Positions 10,719 through 22,594 of a stretch of DNA of 64,000 nt are shown here, one piece after another. This DNA comes from Corinectria fuckeliana. Taxonomy: Eukaryota; Ascomycota; Sordariomycetes; Hypocreales; Nectriaceae. The DNA lies in assembly GCA_019137255.1 (NCBI GenBank), contig WPDH01000124.1, positions 242,768-306,767 of the forward strand. The letters run 5' to 3'. The notes below the pieces were generated by a model. It saw only the letters and a program-made list of their open reading frames with translations, did not search any database and was not told the origin of the DNA. Both the position numbers and the translations under genes were made by a program. The number at the start of each line of letters is the position of its first letter. Position 1 is the stretch's first letter.

Positions 10719-11687
10719 TTAGTAAGTGTAAACCTGCTCAGGGCCGAGATCGCCGTAGTGTCCGGAACCGAAGGGAGAAGAGGCGGTGACCTCCTGCTCG
10801 TTGACGTTGGAAACGCCAAACCAAGCCAGCTCCTTACCCTCGACAACAGTGATGACAGCAAACGCCGGCGCGGGCTCAGTGACGTATCCCCAAGAGACCT
10901 TGAACTCGGACCCAGACGTGCAGGGCTGGTCAGACCAGCTCTCAGTCGCAGCGCCAGAACCTGGCATGCGAATCACGGTGCATCGCTCAGTCTTGTCGCC
11001 AGTGTCGATGGCGAAGTTGTAGTCGCAGCCAGAGTTGTCCTCGGCGCAGTAGCGAATCAGGTCAGTGATGGTCCAGGTCTTGCCCTCCACGGGCGCTGGG
11101 TCGCCATAGGCGGGTGCCTTGGCATCGCCGGTTGGTTGAGCAGCCGCGACCACGGTAGTTAAGAGAGTGGTTGAGAGGGTGACAGTGGTAGCGGGAGTAT
11201 CGGTGGTGTAGGTGAAGTAAGAAGAAGGGCAAGATCCGGGGTGCGCCGGGTTGCATCCACCGGGGATACCGGAAATCGAGGTAAACTCAGCCTCGGTCTT
11301 TGTAGCGGTCTCGGGAGTCTCGGTGGTGTAGGTGAAGTAGGAAGAAGGGCAAGAACCGGGGTGCGCCGGGTTGCATCCGCCGGGAATACCAGAAATCGAG
11401 GTAAACTCAGCCTCGGTCTTTGTGGCGGTCTCGGGAGTCTCAGCGTAGCCAGAGGAAGCGGTGCTCGTGGACAGCGCAAGCGATGCGGTTGCGCTGGCAC
11501 AATATTCGCGGTTCCTGGCGTTGTCTTCACCGAGGCACGCCGTCATAGTGCATGAGCATGCGACCTCGGGAGTCCCGTTTGCGACGCACGCATTGTAGGC
11601 GTCCAGGCAGGAACCTTGACGTCTGGTGGGAGCCGCCGAGACCGCCGAGAGCAGAGCCAAGGAGAAGGTGAGGTTCTTGGAAATCAT
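10719..11687 (-). CDS. Secreted Cys/Thr-rich protein with a duplicated 40-residue segment
   Basis: An uninterrupted frame of 322 residues from the ATG at 11687; an in-frame ATG at 11711 would add eight residues, but the inner one puts a good signal peptide (MISKNLTFSLALLSAVSAA) at the very start. The mature protein begins with an 8-Cys-like short domain (CLDAYNACVANG, VACSCTMTACLG), then a Thr/Ser-rich linker with two consecutive copies of a 40-residue unit (ETPETATKTEAEFTS...GGCNPAHPGSCPSS), then a globular C-terminal part with CAEDNSGCDYNF and a conserved-looking WFGVSNVNEQEV. This fits a small secreted fungal protein of unknown function in which repeat copy number may vary. A TATA box lies about 118 bases upstream. 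I do not recognise a catalytic domain. Confidence 0.8.
   Translation of the reverse strand: MISKNLTFSLALLSAVSAAPTRRQGSCLDAYNACVANGTPEVACSCTMTACLGEDNARNREYCASATASLALSTSTASSGYAETPETATKTEAEFTSISGIPGGCNPAHPGSCPSSYFTYTTETPETATKTEAEFTSISGIPGGCNPAHPGSCPSSYFTYTTDTPATTVTLSTTLLTTVVAAAQPTGDAKAPAYGDPAPVEGKTWTITDLIRYCAEDNSGCDYNFAIDTGDKTERCTVIRMPGSGAATESWSDQPCTSGSEFKVSWGYVTEPAPAFAVITVVEGKELAWFGVSNVNEQEVTASSPFGSGHYGDLGPEQVYTY
11201..11440 (-). repeat. Two-copy 120-bp in-frame tandem repeat
   Basis: Two adjacent 120-base units (11201-11320 and 11321-11440) differ at only a few positions, mostly silent, within the secreted protein gene. The unit length is a multiple of three, so copy number can change without a frameshift. 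Confidence 0.9.
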
Positions 11688-11804
11688 GGTGTTGATGTTG
11701 AGCTGAGTCAAGATTTGGAGGTGTGGATTGAAGCTCTTAGTAAAGGAGGTGATGCTGAGTTGTTGTGTGAGTGATTAATAAGTCCTTTGTAAGAAGCAAC
11801 GACG

Positions 11805-11813
11805 TCCTTATAT
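11805..11813 (-). promoter_or_regulatory. TATA box of the repeat-containing secreted protein gene
   Basis: TATATAAGG on the minus strand about 118 bases upstream of the chosen ATG, followed by a CA/AC-rich leader with ATCACTCACACAAC just before the gene. Such leaders are typical of strongly expressed fungal secreted-protein genes. Confidence 0.5.
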
Positions 11814-14423
11814 AGATATTTCGATCGCCGGACCAATCTCCAGAAGATGAAAATCGCAAGGCTGGTCATCGGTTACCTTCGCAGCCAAGTTCAGGTAAAG
11901 TGCCCAAGATCTCGTATACGACAGAAGAGCCACCATTCGGAGCCAATTAGAAGTTTGCCACGAACTCCCGAGGGATAACCACGCGACTGACAGCTCGGCA
12001 ACCAAGCCTGGAAGAAAGTTTTCGGGTATAAACTAGGCAATTACGGATAATGGGCTCTCAGATCGCTCCATCGTCATTGAGACCCCACATCCCAGCCTCG
12101 CCTTGCATGGCAGGGTGGCGACTGGCTCGCCCGTTTCGGCCGACGTCTTAGCTTCTCTTTGCTTTTGTGCGTGGCGAAAGATGCTGGCCTCTATGCAAGT
12201 TTCTGAAAGCCAAATGGCCGTGAATACGAGAAGAAAAAAATACGAAAAGGCAGTACCTACTGTCTCCCCGACAACTGGCCTGATAGCCGATCACGGGGAT
12301 TGAAAAAAACGGGTGGCAGGGATGCTCAGCAACACAGGCCACCTGACGTCAGAGTCATGATAAGAATAGAACCATTTGAGCGAAAGGGCTCTTGGCACGC
12401 CGTTCTTCTTGGTTGCTCTCGGTCTAGGTCGCGGGACTGGCCGATCTTCGGCCGAGGGCTCCGACGTTTCCTAACCAACCTCCTCTCGTGTCTTTTTCAA
12501 CTCCACTTTCACGAACCTTTAGTACATCACTGGCGGTGTGGGATTTTTCGTGTCTTTTATTGCCCCAGATGGAGGACTAGGCCGTAAGGGTTAACATAGA
12601 GGGACAGAGTTGTTCAGTGACGAAGATGGCAGGGTCTGGTTTACAGCATGGAAATGGTAGTGATTTACTAGTGAGGGTTCAGTGCAAAGACCCAGGCTGG
12701 AGAGAAACGCTTACCCTAGAGGTTGAAAAGAGCAACTGGAAACGGAGATTGCTCGCCCTAGGGAGGAGAGATCAAAAGAAGAGGAAGGGGACACATAGTC
12801 AATCAATCCAAGACAATAAGGGAAGGCAAAATAACGGCTCTGACAGGAAAAAGAAGCTGCTGCGACGGCTTGGTGAGTTGAATAAAAAGGACAAAAATAG
12901 GTGTGGAGAAGGGCAAAGCAAATACGATGGAGCTGAGGGCAAGACAGAACGAGTAACATATGCTAAGATGGCATGTACAATAATGTCAGGTCTAAGGCGT
13001 GCAATCAAAGATTTGTAGCCAAGCATTCAAAAGTTCTCGGCAGCTCCGACGCGTTAAGCCCGTAAGTTTGGTTTGCTGGTTCTTTCTTGTCGAGTTCTCC
13101 ACTACGGTTCGTAGAAGGGAAGCGTCGTGATACAGTGCCACGCGCAGATGGCCTTGCGAGCTCAAGTGAAGGGTTGTCAATATTAAATGAGACCAAGCTG
13201 ACGACTGGCTACTATCGACGAAAGAGGTTTGTCGAGGAGCAGAGGTCAAAGCCAATCGCTAGCTGGGGTTGATAATAACAGCCACTCCCAATGTCCTCGA
13301 AATTACTGTTATCATGTCGTGCGACAGGACACTTGCAAGCACTCTCCGCCTTCTAACTATGGTTTCAATCACTCTGTCGTCTTCAATAAGTAGACTAGCA
13401 GAAAGCAGCTCCGAATATTGGACATGTGTCTCGCAAGAGGAGATTCAGATATCTTGAGCGCTCTGAGAGTCGCGAGCTACGAGGGATGAATACCGCAGAG
13501 TTCGGGGAATCACATCAACATTTCATGGGGAGATTCCAATCTGTGCATCTGTTTCACTAGCTGTATTAGTTATAAGGGAGGACAGCGATGAGATACTAGG
13601 GCACGCCTTGTCTCAGCTTGTGTATGCCGTTTCAATTTTGGGCGTGGGGATTCGTCGGCATCCAAGTGCCGACAACGATAGACAAGGGCCACGTGGCGAA
13701 ATTGTCTTCATGGCTGAATAACACCAGTGTACATAGGCTGCACAGCCGGTGTCGTGCGGTTAATTTGGTACCATGAGTTGCTCTTAAAGTGCCCAAGAAT
13801 GCCGTTAGAGTGATTGTTCGTGAAGGCACACGCTTTAGGAGTTGTATTGTACACAACGGCCATAAACATGTGATCTAGTGGCTTCAGGCTATGGCAGAAG
13901 CCGGGACGGCCTGCGATATGTTTCATGTTAGAAGGGAGGACATTGCGACGCCGTCATGCATAAAGAGCAGGTGCAGGGGGTTAAAGGGTGCTACGTGATG
14001 CTAAGATGTCATTCAAGACGCCTTACTCGTGGGTTATAAATGAAAGGCTGCGGTCTAGGCAGATCGATTTCTTAGCCTAAACGCTCGTGGAATGCACCCA
14101 ACTATCGACAGGGACAGGTAGTGTCGATAACCACTTCAAATGCTGGGACTTACCGAAAGGCGTTACCACGTGGGATAAGACATTATATAGCGGCGAGGCT
14201 GAGGTGTCTCTGCATGCCACAACACGCGTTGTGTACAACGTGAGAAATGTTTGTGGTGTTTGTCACCTGTTGAACCTCAATCTGACGCGGTATCTTCGTA
14301 ATAGTCAATAGAAAGCAGCCCAATTTAAGTACTGGTCTTGGCCCGATTTCCTGACCCTATCCTTTGCGGCCAAGACCCAACTCCCTCTACGAAACAGTGG
14401 CTGCTTTGCTTTGAACCGCTACG
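11814..14423. other. Long intergenic stretch, 2.6 kb
   Basis: No gene is supported. The longest frame (12,617-13,018, 133 codons) is Lys/Arg/Gly-rich with no motif and no codon bias. The interval is probably a long promoter region for the divergent secreted and WSC-protein genes plus decayed sequence. Confidence 0.45.
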
Positions 14424-17400
14424 ATGAAGCCGAGTACTACGAGCTTGTTGGCAGCCTTTGCCTCGCTCTTGCGCGTTTCCAATGGCTTCTTCATCACAAC
14501 GAGTGACAATGCGACGACGCTGGCCAACGCCCTCTTCAATGGCCCTGGAGTAACGGTCGTTTCGGCATCGTTCACAAGCGCAGCTGGCAGCTCAGGAACC
14601 TTTACCGAGGGCCCCTTTGGTATTGGAAACGGCACTATATTGACAACGGGTAGTGCTGTAGGGGCTCTACCCGGTGGGAATGTGAACATTTCCAACGGAG
14701 GGGCGGGCGACTCGACTTATTGCGGCGCCAACACAAACGACGGGGCAGTTCTGACCATCGACATTCTTGTGGATGCCACTTACAACGGGGTGCTCGTTGA
14801 GTTTATCCTCGCATCAGAAGAATACAGCCCGTACGCACCACTGTTTTACCTCTCAAAGTGATGTTGCTAATGAACATCAGCGGCGGCGTCCTCGACCCGG
14901 TCGGAATCTACTTGGACGGGACCCTATACAACAAGGATAGCAACGGCAACAGGATAACGGCGCAGGAAGCCTTTATAAGACAGCCTTACGCCATTGTACC
15001 ACCAAACAGTCTTACTTCATACGCGGGCTCTTCGCCGCCACTGACTTTCGGGATCCCGGCGACTGCTGGAGCTCACACAATGGTCTTTGCTGTCTGCGAC
15101 AAGAGCGATCGCGACAACGACTCGGGGTTTCTTGTCAAGGCGCAAGGTTGCTTTGACTGCGACTATACTTTAGTGGTTGACTATGTGACCGAGACGATCA
15201 CGGTGGATGAGGCATCGACAACTTACACATCGACATTGAAGGCTTCGGGGACGGTTTCGGGAACTGTTACTATTGCCGTGCACGATGCGGAAACAACTGA
15301 AACGGGAGAGTCTACGATAGCAGCAATTTTTAAAAGACAGTTCAGCTCCACCACAGTGGGAGGCTCTACGACAGTGGGAGGCTCTACAACCGTGGAAGGC
15401 TCTACAACCGTGGAAGGCTCTACAACTGTGGAAGGCTCTACAACTGTGGAAGGCTCCACAACATTAGAAGGCTCTACAACCACGGAAGGTTCTACAACAG
15501 AAGAAAGCTCCACAACAGCGGAAGTCTCTACAACAGCAGAAGGCTCTACAACAGAAGCTGGGTCTACGACGAAAGCCGGGTCTACGACAGCAGAAGGATC
15601 CACAACAGCGGAAGGCTCTACAACAGCTGAGTCTACGACAGCAGCAGATTCTACAACAGCGGAAAGCTCTACAACAACAGCAGAGTCTACAACGATAACA
15701 GACTCAACAACGGCAGCAGAGTCTACAACAACGGGAGATTCTACAACAACGGAAGACTCTACAACTACAACAGATATTTCTATGACAACAACAGACTCAA
15801 CTACAACAACAGACTCAACTACAGCGACTGGTTCTACTGAGACAACGGACTCCACAACCGAATCTAGAACAGAAACTACTGGTTCTACCACCACCACCAA
15901 ATCTAGATCATTCTCAACTGAGTCCACAACTGACTCGACCGATTCCACGACATCGACTGGTTCCACGGTGTCAACTGGCTCTACAGCCGAGTCAACTAAA
16001 TCGACAACAGCAGCCGACTCTACAACTCAGTCGACCACTTCTACTAGCCAATCAACAAACCTCTCCACCGAGCCTACCGACTCGTCGACTACAGCGGAGT
16101 CTACAACTGATTCAACCACAGCCACGACGGAGCCTTCAACCCCTCCCAGCACGTCCTCTGAGTCTACAGCCACTCAATCCATTAGCGCCACGGTCCAGAC
16201 TTCCAATTCAAGCTCAACTACAACGCCCTCCGCCACCTCCGAAACCCCTGTGAACCTGCCCATCATCGGGCGATACGCGTACGCTGGATGTTTAGGCTCC
16301 GCGGATGGCTACCCGACCTTCAGCCTCGTTGCTAGCAACCCCAACATGACCACTTCTGACTGTATGTCCCTTGCCGGAGGACGGCCGTACATCGGCATTT
16401 TCGAAAGGTATGTAACCACCACTCCAAGATTTAAACTCAACAGATCAAGGTTCTGACTTCTCTTATAGGTCCTGCTACGCCGCGGCATCTTTGAATTCTA
16501 CTGAGATTCTAGGACAAGGACGCTGCGATATTCCGTGCCCTGGCGACCCGGGGCTATTCTGCGGTGGGCTTCTTAGGGCCGCATCTTCGCTAGCACGACG
16601 ATCTGGGCTTGGTCAACGTGTTTATCGCCGAGAAGCTTCCCCCAGAATACTGCTTACTCTGTATTCTTTGGTTGAAACGACCAGTGCAACACCGTCCCTG
16701 ACTTCCGGTCTTGCCACAACGCCAGAGCCAGAGCCGTTTTCCAGCTCAATGAGCAACATTGTTGATGCGGTCCCTGGCGAATCTTCTCCCCCAGTTCTTT
16801 CTCTTGATACAATCGAGACACACAGTCTATTCCAGACTGCGACCGTGGAGCTGGTAACTACCGTGACAATAGTGGCATACACCATCGTCGACCCTCACAC
16901 TCCCTGGTACCTGACGGTCACTGAGTACTGCGCAACTCTCGAGTATTATCCGTGCCATTGCGCAGACCAGACTCTTCCTGAAGTGGAAATGGCTACAATC
17001 ACAGCGAGTTGCCAAGCATGCGGTCTTCATGGAGAGAACAGTATTATTCTCACAGCCCCTGTAGCTGCTATTGCTGCGCAGGCGACCACCAACATATCTC
17101 CTATGGAGACAGATTCATGGCTTCAGGCTGGTATAGCAGCAACAGCACGGCGAGAAGAGCTCGATGTGGGCGCCCAACTAACAGAACTAGATCACATCGC
17201 TACATCGAGTATTCATGGAACTATGCACTTTCCGACAGAAGCAGCTGGACCTCATGGAGAGGCCGTGAGTCCATGCAGTGAACACAGTGTACAAGATACG
17301 ACAAGCCAGGTGATTGAAGGGGCACGGCCTACAGTCGTGGGAAGCGACGAAGAAAATATCATTGGCAGCATTTCATCAAGCCCAATGGCAGAGGCAGCAG

Positions 17401-17669
17401 GACAAGCCAAGGAGGAAGCTATGGAGCATGCTTCGAAAGAAGACACCGATGAAGAACCCGAGGCCTCAGGACAACCCCAGCAAGTCGAAGCGGCACATGC
17501 AACTTTGCCCCTTGCCGTTTCAACAAACAAGCTATCGACGGCTCCATCTACACCATCTCAAACTCTCAACACGCCCGTTGTAGTGACAGCAGACAGCGGA
17601 CGAAAGTGCATAGAGGCAGTCCTTGTTATTTCTCTTAGCTTTGCAGCCGGGTTACTTCTCGTGCTTTAG
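14424..17669 (+). CDS. Large GPI-anchored-type surface protein: choice-of-anchor-L-like domain, Thr/Ser repeats, WSC domain
   Basis: Three exons (14424-14830, 14881-16407, 16469-17669) join in frame to 1,044 residues. Both introns are GT...AG and the first has a TGCTAATG branch region. Order: signal peptide (about residues 1-21); a domain resembling bacterial choice-of-anchor L (DNATTLANALFNGPGVTVV, GTFTEGPFGIGNGTILTTGS, VEFILASEEYSPGG, DPVGIYLDG, VFAVCDKSDRDNDSGFLVKA); a Ser/Thr-rich stalk of roughly 300 residues built from STTVEG-like hexapeptides; a WSC carbohydrate-binding domain (about 598-680, YAYAGCLGSADGYPTF to CPGDPGLFCGG) spanning the second intron; a second low-complexity region; and a C-terminal hydrophobic tail ending in LLLVL, as expected for a GPI signal. 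It probably acts at the cell wall as an adhesin or sensor-like protein. The stalk should be heavily O-glycosylated. Confidence 0.85.
15352..15633 (+). repeat. 18-bp minisatellite coding Ser-Thr-Thr-x-x-Gly hexapeptides
   Basis: About fifteen degenerate copies of an 18-base unit (GGCTCTACAACAGTGGAA-like) within the WSC-protein gene, decaying downstream into shorter STT/DST repeats up to about 16,130. All changes keep the frame. Confidence 0.85.
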
Positions 17670-18099
17670 GCTTTCAGGCCTGTTATCTTTTACGTATATA
17701 GTTTGACTTGTGTTCTTTGGGGGCGCTCGTTAATATTGTACACAGTTAAGTGGCTGGCGCTGGGAAGAGACACCAAGTTGTTTTGACTACTGAACTTACT
17801 TGTATGGAAGTATTTAAGTAAAGCTTAGCTAGTCGAATTGTATTTGCTATCAGAGGCCTTAATCACAGTCTCAATATTCTTCGGTTTTCGAGACTGTAGA
17901 TTGAGACGGGGAGGGTTTGTGGACTCGACAAAGTCAGAATTATCTCAACTGCGTTAACACCTTCTCGGTCTTCCTGTCCCTCTGTAGTAGATGACGACCG
18001 AAGATCAGTCAGAGCCTCCCAGCTCACCCAGCTCCCCTGCGTCAAATCCACATTCATCCTTCCATCCGCCACCCACAGCCCTAGCTACCGGTCGATTGT
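17670..18099. other. Intergenic stretch
   Basis: Convergent 3' flanks of the WSC-protein gene and the coiled-coil protein gene. I see nothing else in it. Confidence 0.45.
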
Positions 18100-18657
18100 T
18101 TATTCCTGTTGCTTCTGCTCGAGCTGAGAAATTCGAATAGCTGCCGCTTGGGCCTTGCGCTCTAGATCCTCGATGATTCTGGCCATGGCGTCGACTTTCT
18201 GCTCCAGGGCGGCAAAGCGCTGAGCCGCTTGCTGGGCTTGGAGGTCCGTCGAGATGCAAGATGCATGCTGATCTGCTCGGTGGATGTTGGATTTCGGCAA
18301 GGCAATTCTACCGATGCCTTCTTCTTGATCGTCGGATACCACCGGTGGGATATAGTTTGTTGGCATATTGTTTCGCGGTCCCGTCCAGGATTTCGTAATT
18401 TGCTTCCCCTGGCTCGGGGTTAAGTAGGTTCCCGCAACGATCCCATCGGGGTTGTCTTGAGCAGTCTGCCCAACAGCCGGCGGGAAGTCTTCTTGTGTGT
18501 CTGCGAGGTCAACGGCTCCTCCGGCACGCGGATGGGGAGCAACAATGTTGCTTTGGCGGTAGCGCAACCCGTGGGATTTGTATTCTTCGTTCTCTTGTTG
18601 GGTATTTTGGCCGTTTTCCTCGTACGGGTGGGCTCGGTTGCGTTTTGGTCGAGGCAT
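18100..18657 (-). CDS. Hypothetical protein with C-terminal coiled coil
   Basis: An intron-free frame of 185 residues. The N-terminus is basic and disordered (MPRPKRNRAHPYEENGQ), the middle is Pro/Asp/Gln-rich, and the last roughly 50 residues form a clear heptad pattern (AAQRFAALEQKVDAMARIIE, then LERKAQAAAIRISQLEQKQ), suggesting a coiled coil for self-association. No enzymatic motif is visible. It is unrelated in sequence to its neighbours. I do not recognise the family; length and composition suggest a real but lineage-restricted gene. Confidence 0.6.
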   Translation of the reverse strand: MPRPKRNRAHPYEENGQNTQQENEEYKSHGLRYRQSNIVAPHPRAGGAVDLADTQEDFPPAVGQTAQDNPDGIVAGTYLTPSQGKQITKSWTGPRNNMPTNYIPPVVSDDQEEGIGRIALPKSNIHRADQHASCISTDLQAQQAAQRFAALEQKVDAMARIIEDLERKAQAAAIRISQLEQKQQE

Positions 18658-19773
18658 AGTGAGTCGCAGAGCGAGCGTGGAGGGATGCAGATGAAAGGGA
18701 GTGAGGCAGAGCGAGCGAGCGAGAAGAGGTGCGCATGCGTTGTCGTGAGTGAGTGTGAGCGGGACGTGAAGAGAGAAGAGAGGTTGATGATGAAAGAGCC
18801 AGAGAGAGAGAGGTCAAAGGAAGAAGTTTGTTTACTCTGGCTGCTGCGTGCGATTCACTGCAGTCCTGCGCGTCGTTTTCTACCTCATTCGTAAACAGTG
18901 GTCAAAATGCAATTCTCGCGACATCAGTCACCAGCTGATACTCACAGGTGACAGACACCTCACCTCGCTCTTAAATTCAGCTGACAGCATCGCATATGTC
19001 ACCACTTCTGGCAAGGGCGCGTTTTTGGAGAGTGCAAAAGCAGCATCACGAGGTTTTGTAAAGACTGGTCTCGTAGAGGGAGACGTCTGATTTTACCATC
19101 CAACACCACACTCGTTGAAGGTGAGTGGGTTCTAAGCCACGAAATGGCTTCACCCCACTGCTGAATGAGTGAAACTTTGCGTTTATTGAATGGTCGAACA
19201 TGCGAACATGACAGCGTGTTTTCTCTACATACACAGCTGAAGTAGGTGCCTCTACATATAAGAGCGCGTGCTACCCTCGACATCCTTTCCCACGCATGCA
19301 ACCAAGACGGGGGACTTCTCACCTTATCATCGCCGTTTTGACAATCCACGCTCCTTTCGATTGCATCGCTTATCAGTGCGGGCCAGTAACGACGCAGTGG
19401 AGCCGCGAAGCTGGTGGAGGTGGAGGTGAGGAGGTGGAGGTGGCGGTGGAGGCGGCCTGTTCTATCTTGTGGAGGGGAGAAGGAGGAGGAGGAGTGGAGG
19501 ATCCCGCCAGCATCAAAGAGATCAGCGTCTCAGTTATGGCAATTGCCGTGGTCTGACACCATTCCGCTTCCAGGCTTGGCTCTGAGCCCTGGAGCTCCAC
19601 GTCCCATTCGAGCTCGTGCTCGAGGGGCAGATGCTCAAATACGCTGTCCAAGACTGAACAAGTCAACTGCAGTCCCAATCCCAAGCCCTCACTTCCGCCC
19701 TATCCCTTCCCACCCCGTCTGCTCCGCCCCCGCCTAACAATCCCCATCCTCTCCCCTCCCAGACACCGTCGTC
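18658..19773. other. Intergenic/promoter region with GA-rich and GGTGGA repeats
   Basis: Contains a GAGCGAGCGAG/GAGAGAG-rich run around 18,670-18,820 and a GGTGGA microsatellite at 19,411-19,456. The last 90 bases before 19,774 are strongly pyrimidine-rich, as is usual for the leader of a fungal gene. No gene is supported; short frames through the low-complexity sequence are artefacts. Confidence 0.5.
19411..19456. repeat. GGTGGA/GGAGGT simple repeat
   Basis: A purine-rich, G-dense hexanucleotide-like repeat of about 46 bases upstream of the monooxygenase gene. The run of GG doublets could form unusual secondary structure. Confidence 0.7.
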
Positions 19774-21875
19774 ATGGGCTCCCTTGGCTCCTGGCTCACC
19801 GGGGCGTCGGCCAAGCCCGGGTACGAAATCATGGAGAAGCCCAGCCGCGTCGGCCGGAAGCTCCGCATCATCTGTCTCGGAGCCGGCGCCAGCGCCTTGA
19901 ACCTCGCCCACGAAGTCGACACCAGCCCGCTGGACCTCGAGCTCGTCTGCTACGAGAAGAACCCCTCCATCGGCGGCACCTGGTACGAGAACCGCTACCC
20001 TGGCTGTGGCTGCGACATCCCCTCGGTCAACTACCAGTTCTCCTGGGCGCCGTCGCCGGAGTGGACGTCGTTGTAAGTGCCCTTCAGCGCTCTAGCTTGG
20101 CTACCTGCCTAGGAAGCGCCACTGACTTTGCTGTCCCGTAAAGTTACTCGGGCGCCCCCGAGATCCTGCAGTACTTCAAAGACGTGGCGGAAAAGTACGA
20201 TCTTAACAAGTACATCCGACTCAGCCACACGGTGGTATCTGCCGTGTGGAACGAGGATGAGAACATGTGGCTTGTCAAGATCCAAAGAGGCGACGACCCC
20301 AACGACACAATCGAGGAGAAGGCCAACATTTTTGTCAACGCCAGCGGTGTCCTAAAGTGAGCTGCACCCTCTGGGTTTCTTCGGTCTGGTTTCTCAACGC
20401 TGACTCTCTCGTCAAGCAAATGGAAGTGGCCCGCAATCAAGGGCCGGGAGTCCTTCCAGGGACAGATGCTCCACAGCGCAAACTGGGACGACAGCGTCGA
20501 GCTCAAGGGCAAGCGCATCGGCGTCATCGGCGGAGGATCCTCAGCTGTTCAGATTGTGCCCAACATCCAGCCCAGTCAGTCAATGCCCCCCCTTTGCATG
20601 GTGCTTCTCAAAGGGGAAACATGATTTGCTAACGGCCCGAGTTAGTCGTGGGCGACATGAAGTGCTTCATCCGCAGCGCGTCGTGGGTGACGGGCGGCTT
20701 TGGACAGCGGTTTGCCGGAAAGGCCGGTACCAACTTCGAGTGTAAGCACCCAGATTCCCTGCGCCATGCCCGATTTATCTGACTTTTCCGTGTCAAGACA
20801 ACGAGAAGCAACGGGAGATTCTCCGAAACGATCCCAAGAAATACTTGGCCTACAGGAAGAAGATTGAGTCTGAGCTCAACTCTCGGTTCCGCTTCATCCT
20901 CAACGGATCCAAGGAGCAGCAAGAAGCCCGAGACGTCAGTCGCCCATGTCGCAACCCGTTCCCTGTCTGCTTCTAACCCGTTTTACAGTTCGCGGAGAAC
21001 GACATGCGCGGCAAGCTGGCAACGAAGCCCGACATTGCTGATATCATCGTCCCAAAAGACTTCGCCGTGGGCTGCAGGAGACCTACGCCGGGCAACGGCT
21101 ACCTCGAAGCTCTCTGCAAGGACAACGTCTCGGTAGTGTCAACCGACATCCAGCAATTTACTCCCAGAGGAATCAAAACTTCGGACGGCGTCGAGCATGA
21201 GTTTGACGTCATCATCTGTGCCACCGGCTTTGATGTCAGCTGGCGGCCTGCGTATCCCACGATTGGACGTGGCGGTGTCAGCCTCGGAGACTACTGGAAG
21301 GACGTTCCCAACACGTATCTGTCCATGACCGTCGCCAACTTCCCCAACTACATCAGTGAGTACCTCGCCTCTAGCGCCATAACCTCCGTCTAACCTCCAC
21401 AGTCTTCAACGGACCCTACGGCCCGTACGGCCACGGCAGCTTCCTGCCCATCACCGAGACCGTCTCTCGCTACGTGATGCAGATGCTGCGGAAGATGTCT
21501 GAGGAGGAGATTTCCTCCTTCGCCCCCAAGGAGGCCGCCGTTGCCGACTTCGCCGAGCACCGACGCAAGTTCCTCCCCCGCACCGCGTGGACGTCCCCGT
21601 GCCGCTCGTGGTTCAAGCAGGGCACCGTAGATGGCGAGCCCATGATGTGGCCGGGATCCCGAATCATGTTCTTCGAGACGATTGCGACGCCGCGCTGGGA
21701 GGATTACGACCTGAAGTACACCACGTCGAACCGCTTCGGCTACTTTGGCAACGGCTTTGCTGCGCGCGAGAATGATGGCAGTGACTTGACTTGGTATCTT
21801 GGGCTGCTTGATGGTAGCGAGAAGCAGCCTGAGCTTCCGGATGAGGATTTTGAGGAGTTCTTTATGAATAAATAG
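19774..21875 (+). CDS. FAD-dependent monooxygenase, Baeyer-Villiger type
   Basis: Seven exons (19774-20072, 20144-20356, 20417-20574, 20646-20741, 20798-20934, 20989-21355, 21403-21875) join in frame to 580 residues, the usual length. The enzyme class uses NADPH and O2 with FAD to insert oxygen next to a ketone or to oxidise a heteroatom. Motifs: FAD-binding GxGxxA (IICLGAGASAL, near residue 36), GGTWYENRYPGCGCDIPS, the Baeyer-Villiger fingerprint FxGxxxHxxxW as FQGQMLHSANWD (about 184-195), the NADPH-binding GVIGGGSSAVQIVP, and the downstream ATG motif CATGFDVSW. All are intact. No signal peptide is present, so it is probably cytosolic. It converges on an MFS transporter gene. The substrate cannot be told from sequence; roles in steroid, cyclic ketone or polyketide metabolism are all possible. 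Confidence 0.92.
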
Positions 21876-22594
21876 ATAGGATTCATCTTTTGTAGACCAT
21901 GGACATTTTTAACAGCAAATTGGCATTTCCCATTAGTGAGCGCCACATCTCGACGAAGGGACTCCTCCGTTTGTCTCGATGCATCTTATATTTTATATAT
22001 ATATATATATATTTTTTTATCTGTAGTTATGCGGCAGTGGCGGAATACTTGAAAGCCACACAACTTGACCCATGTGAATAAATACAAATAACCCTTTCCA
22101 GTTAAAAAAACGCGACATGCTGGGCTGTTGTGCATAAGTACGGCTAGATTCGTGATTATTAGCTGGCGAGGTTTTTCGCGAGATAATTCCTGTGGCCACG
22201 AAACTCGAGAGGGCCAAGAGAACCAAAGATACTAGACACGCCCTTTGTTGCATTACCTGATTAGTCTTAACATTTTGCGCTATATGCAGGAGCAAAGAGC
22301 AAGCGTCGTTTTAGGCTAGCTTTGAGGCAATTTGCTGTCTTACTGGGGAGGCAAGATAATCACACTCATTCACACTGGCTACCGATTCAATCTTGGCTAA
22401 GCCGCATTGATTGATGGGACTCAAGTAAGATAAGTGCAAGTATTTGATTTTGATTGGAGAGCATCAAAGCATGACCCCCCCATCCCAACCAAACAGTAAC
22501 TCAAGAACGATAATAAACCAAGACAAGCCTAAGGCGACCAACAGCCGCCTATCCTCATCTTTGAACCGCTTCCATCACCAGTTCCCCCCTCTGA
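21876..22594. other. Convergent intergenic region with a (TA)n tract
   Basis: 3' flanks of the monooxygenase and MFS genes. A (TA)n run at about 21,993-22,012 followed by a T-run may help transcript termination of the monooxygenase gene. No gene is supported. Confidence 0.5.
21993..22012. repeat. (TA)n microsatellite
   Basis: About ten TA units followed by a run of T, about 120 bases after the monooxygenase stop codon. Confidence 0.8.

Noticed and set aside
12617..13018. 133-codon plus-strand frame
   Set aside because: Lys/Arg/Gly-rich, no motif, no splice context, overlaps an equally open minus-strand frame; probably chance.
15223..15966. Val/Glu/Ser-rich 247-codon minus-strand frame
   Set aside because: Antisense shadow of the STT repeat region of the WSC protein.
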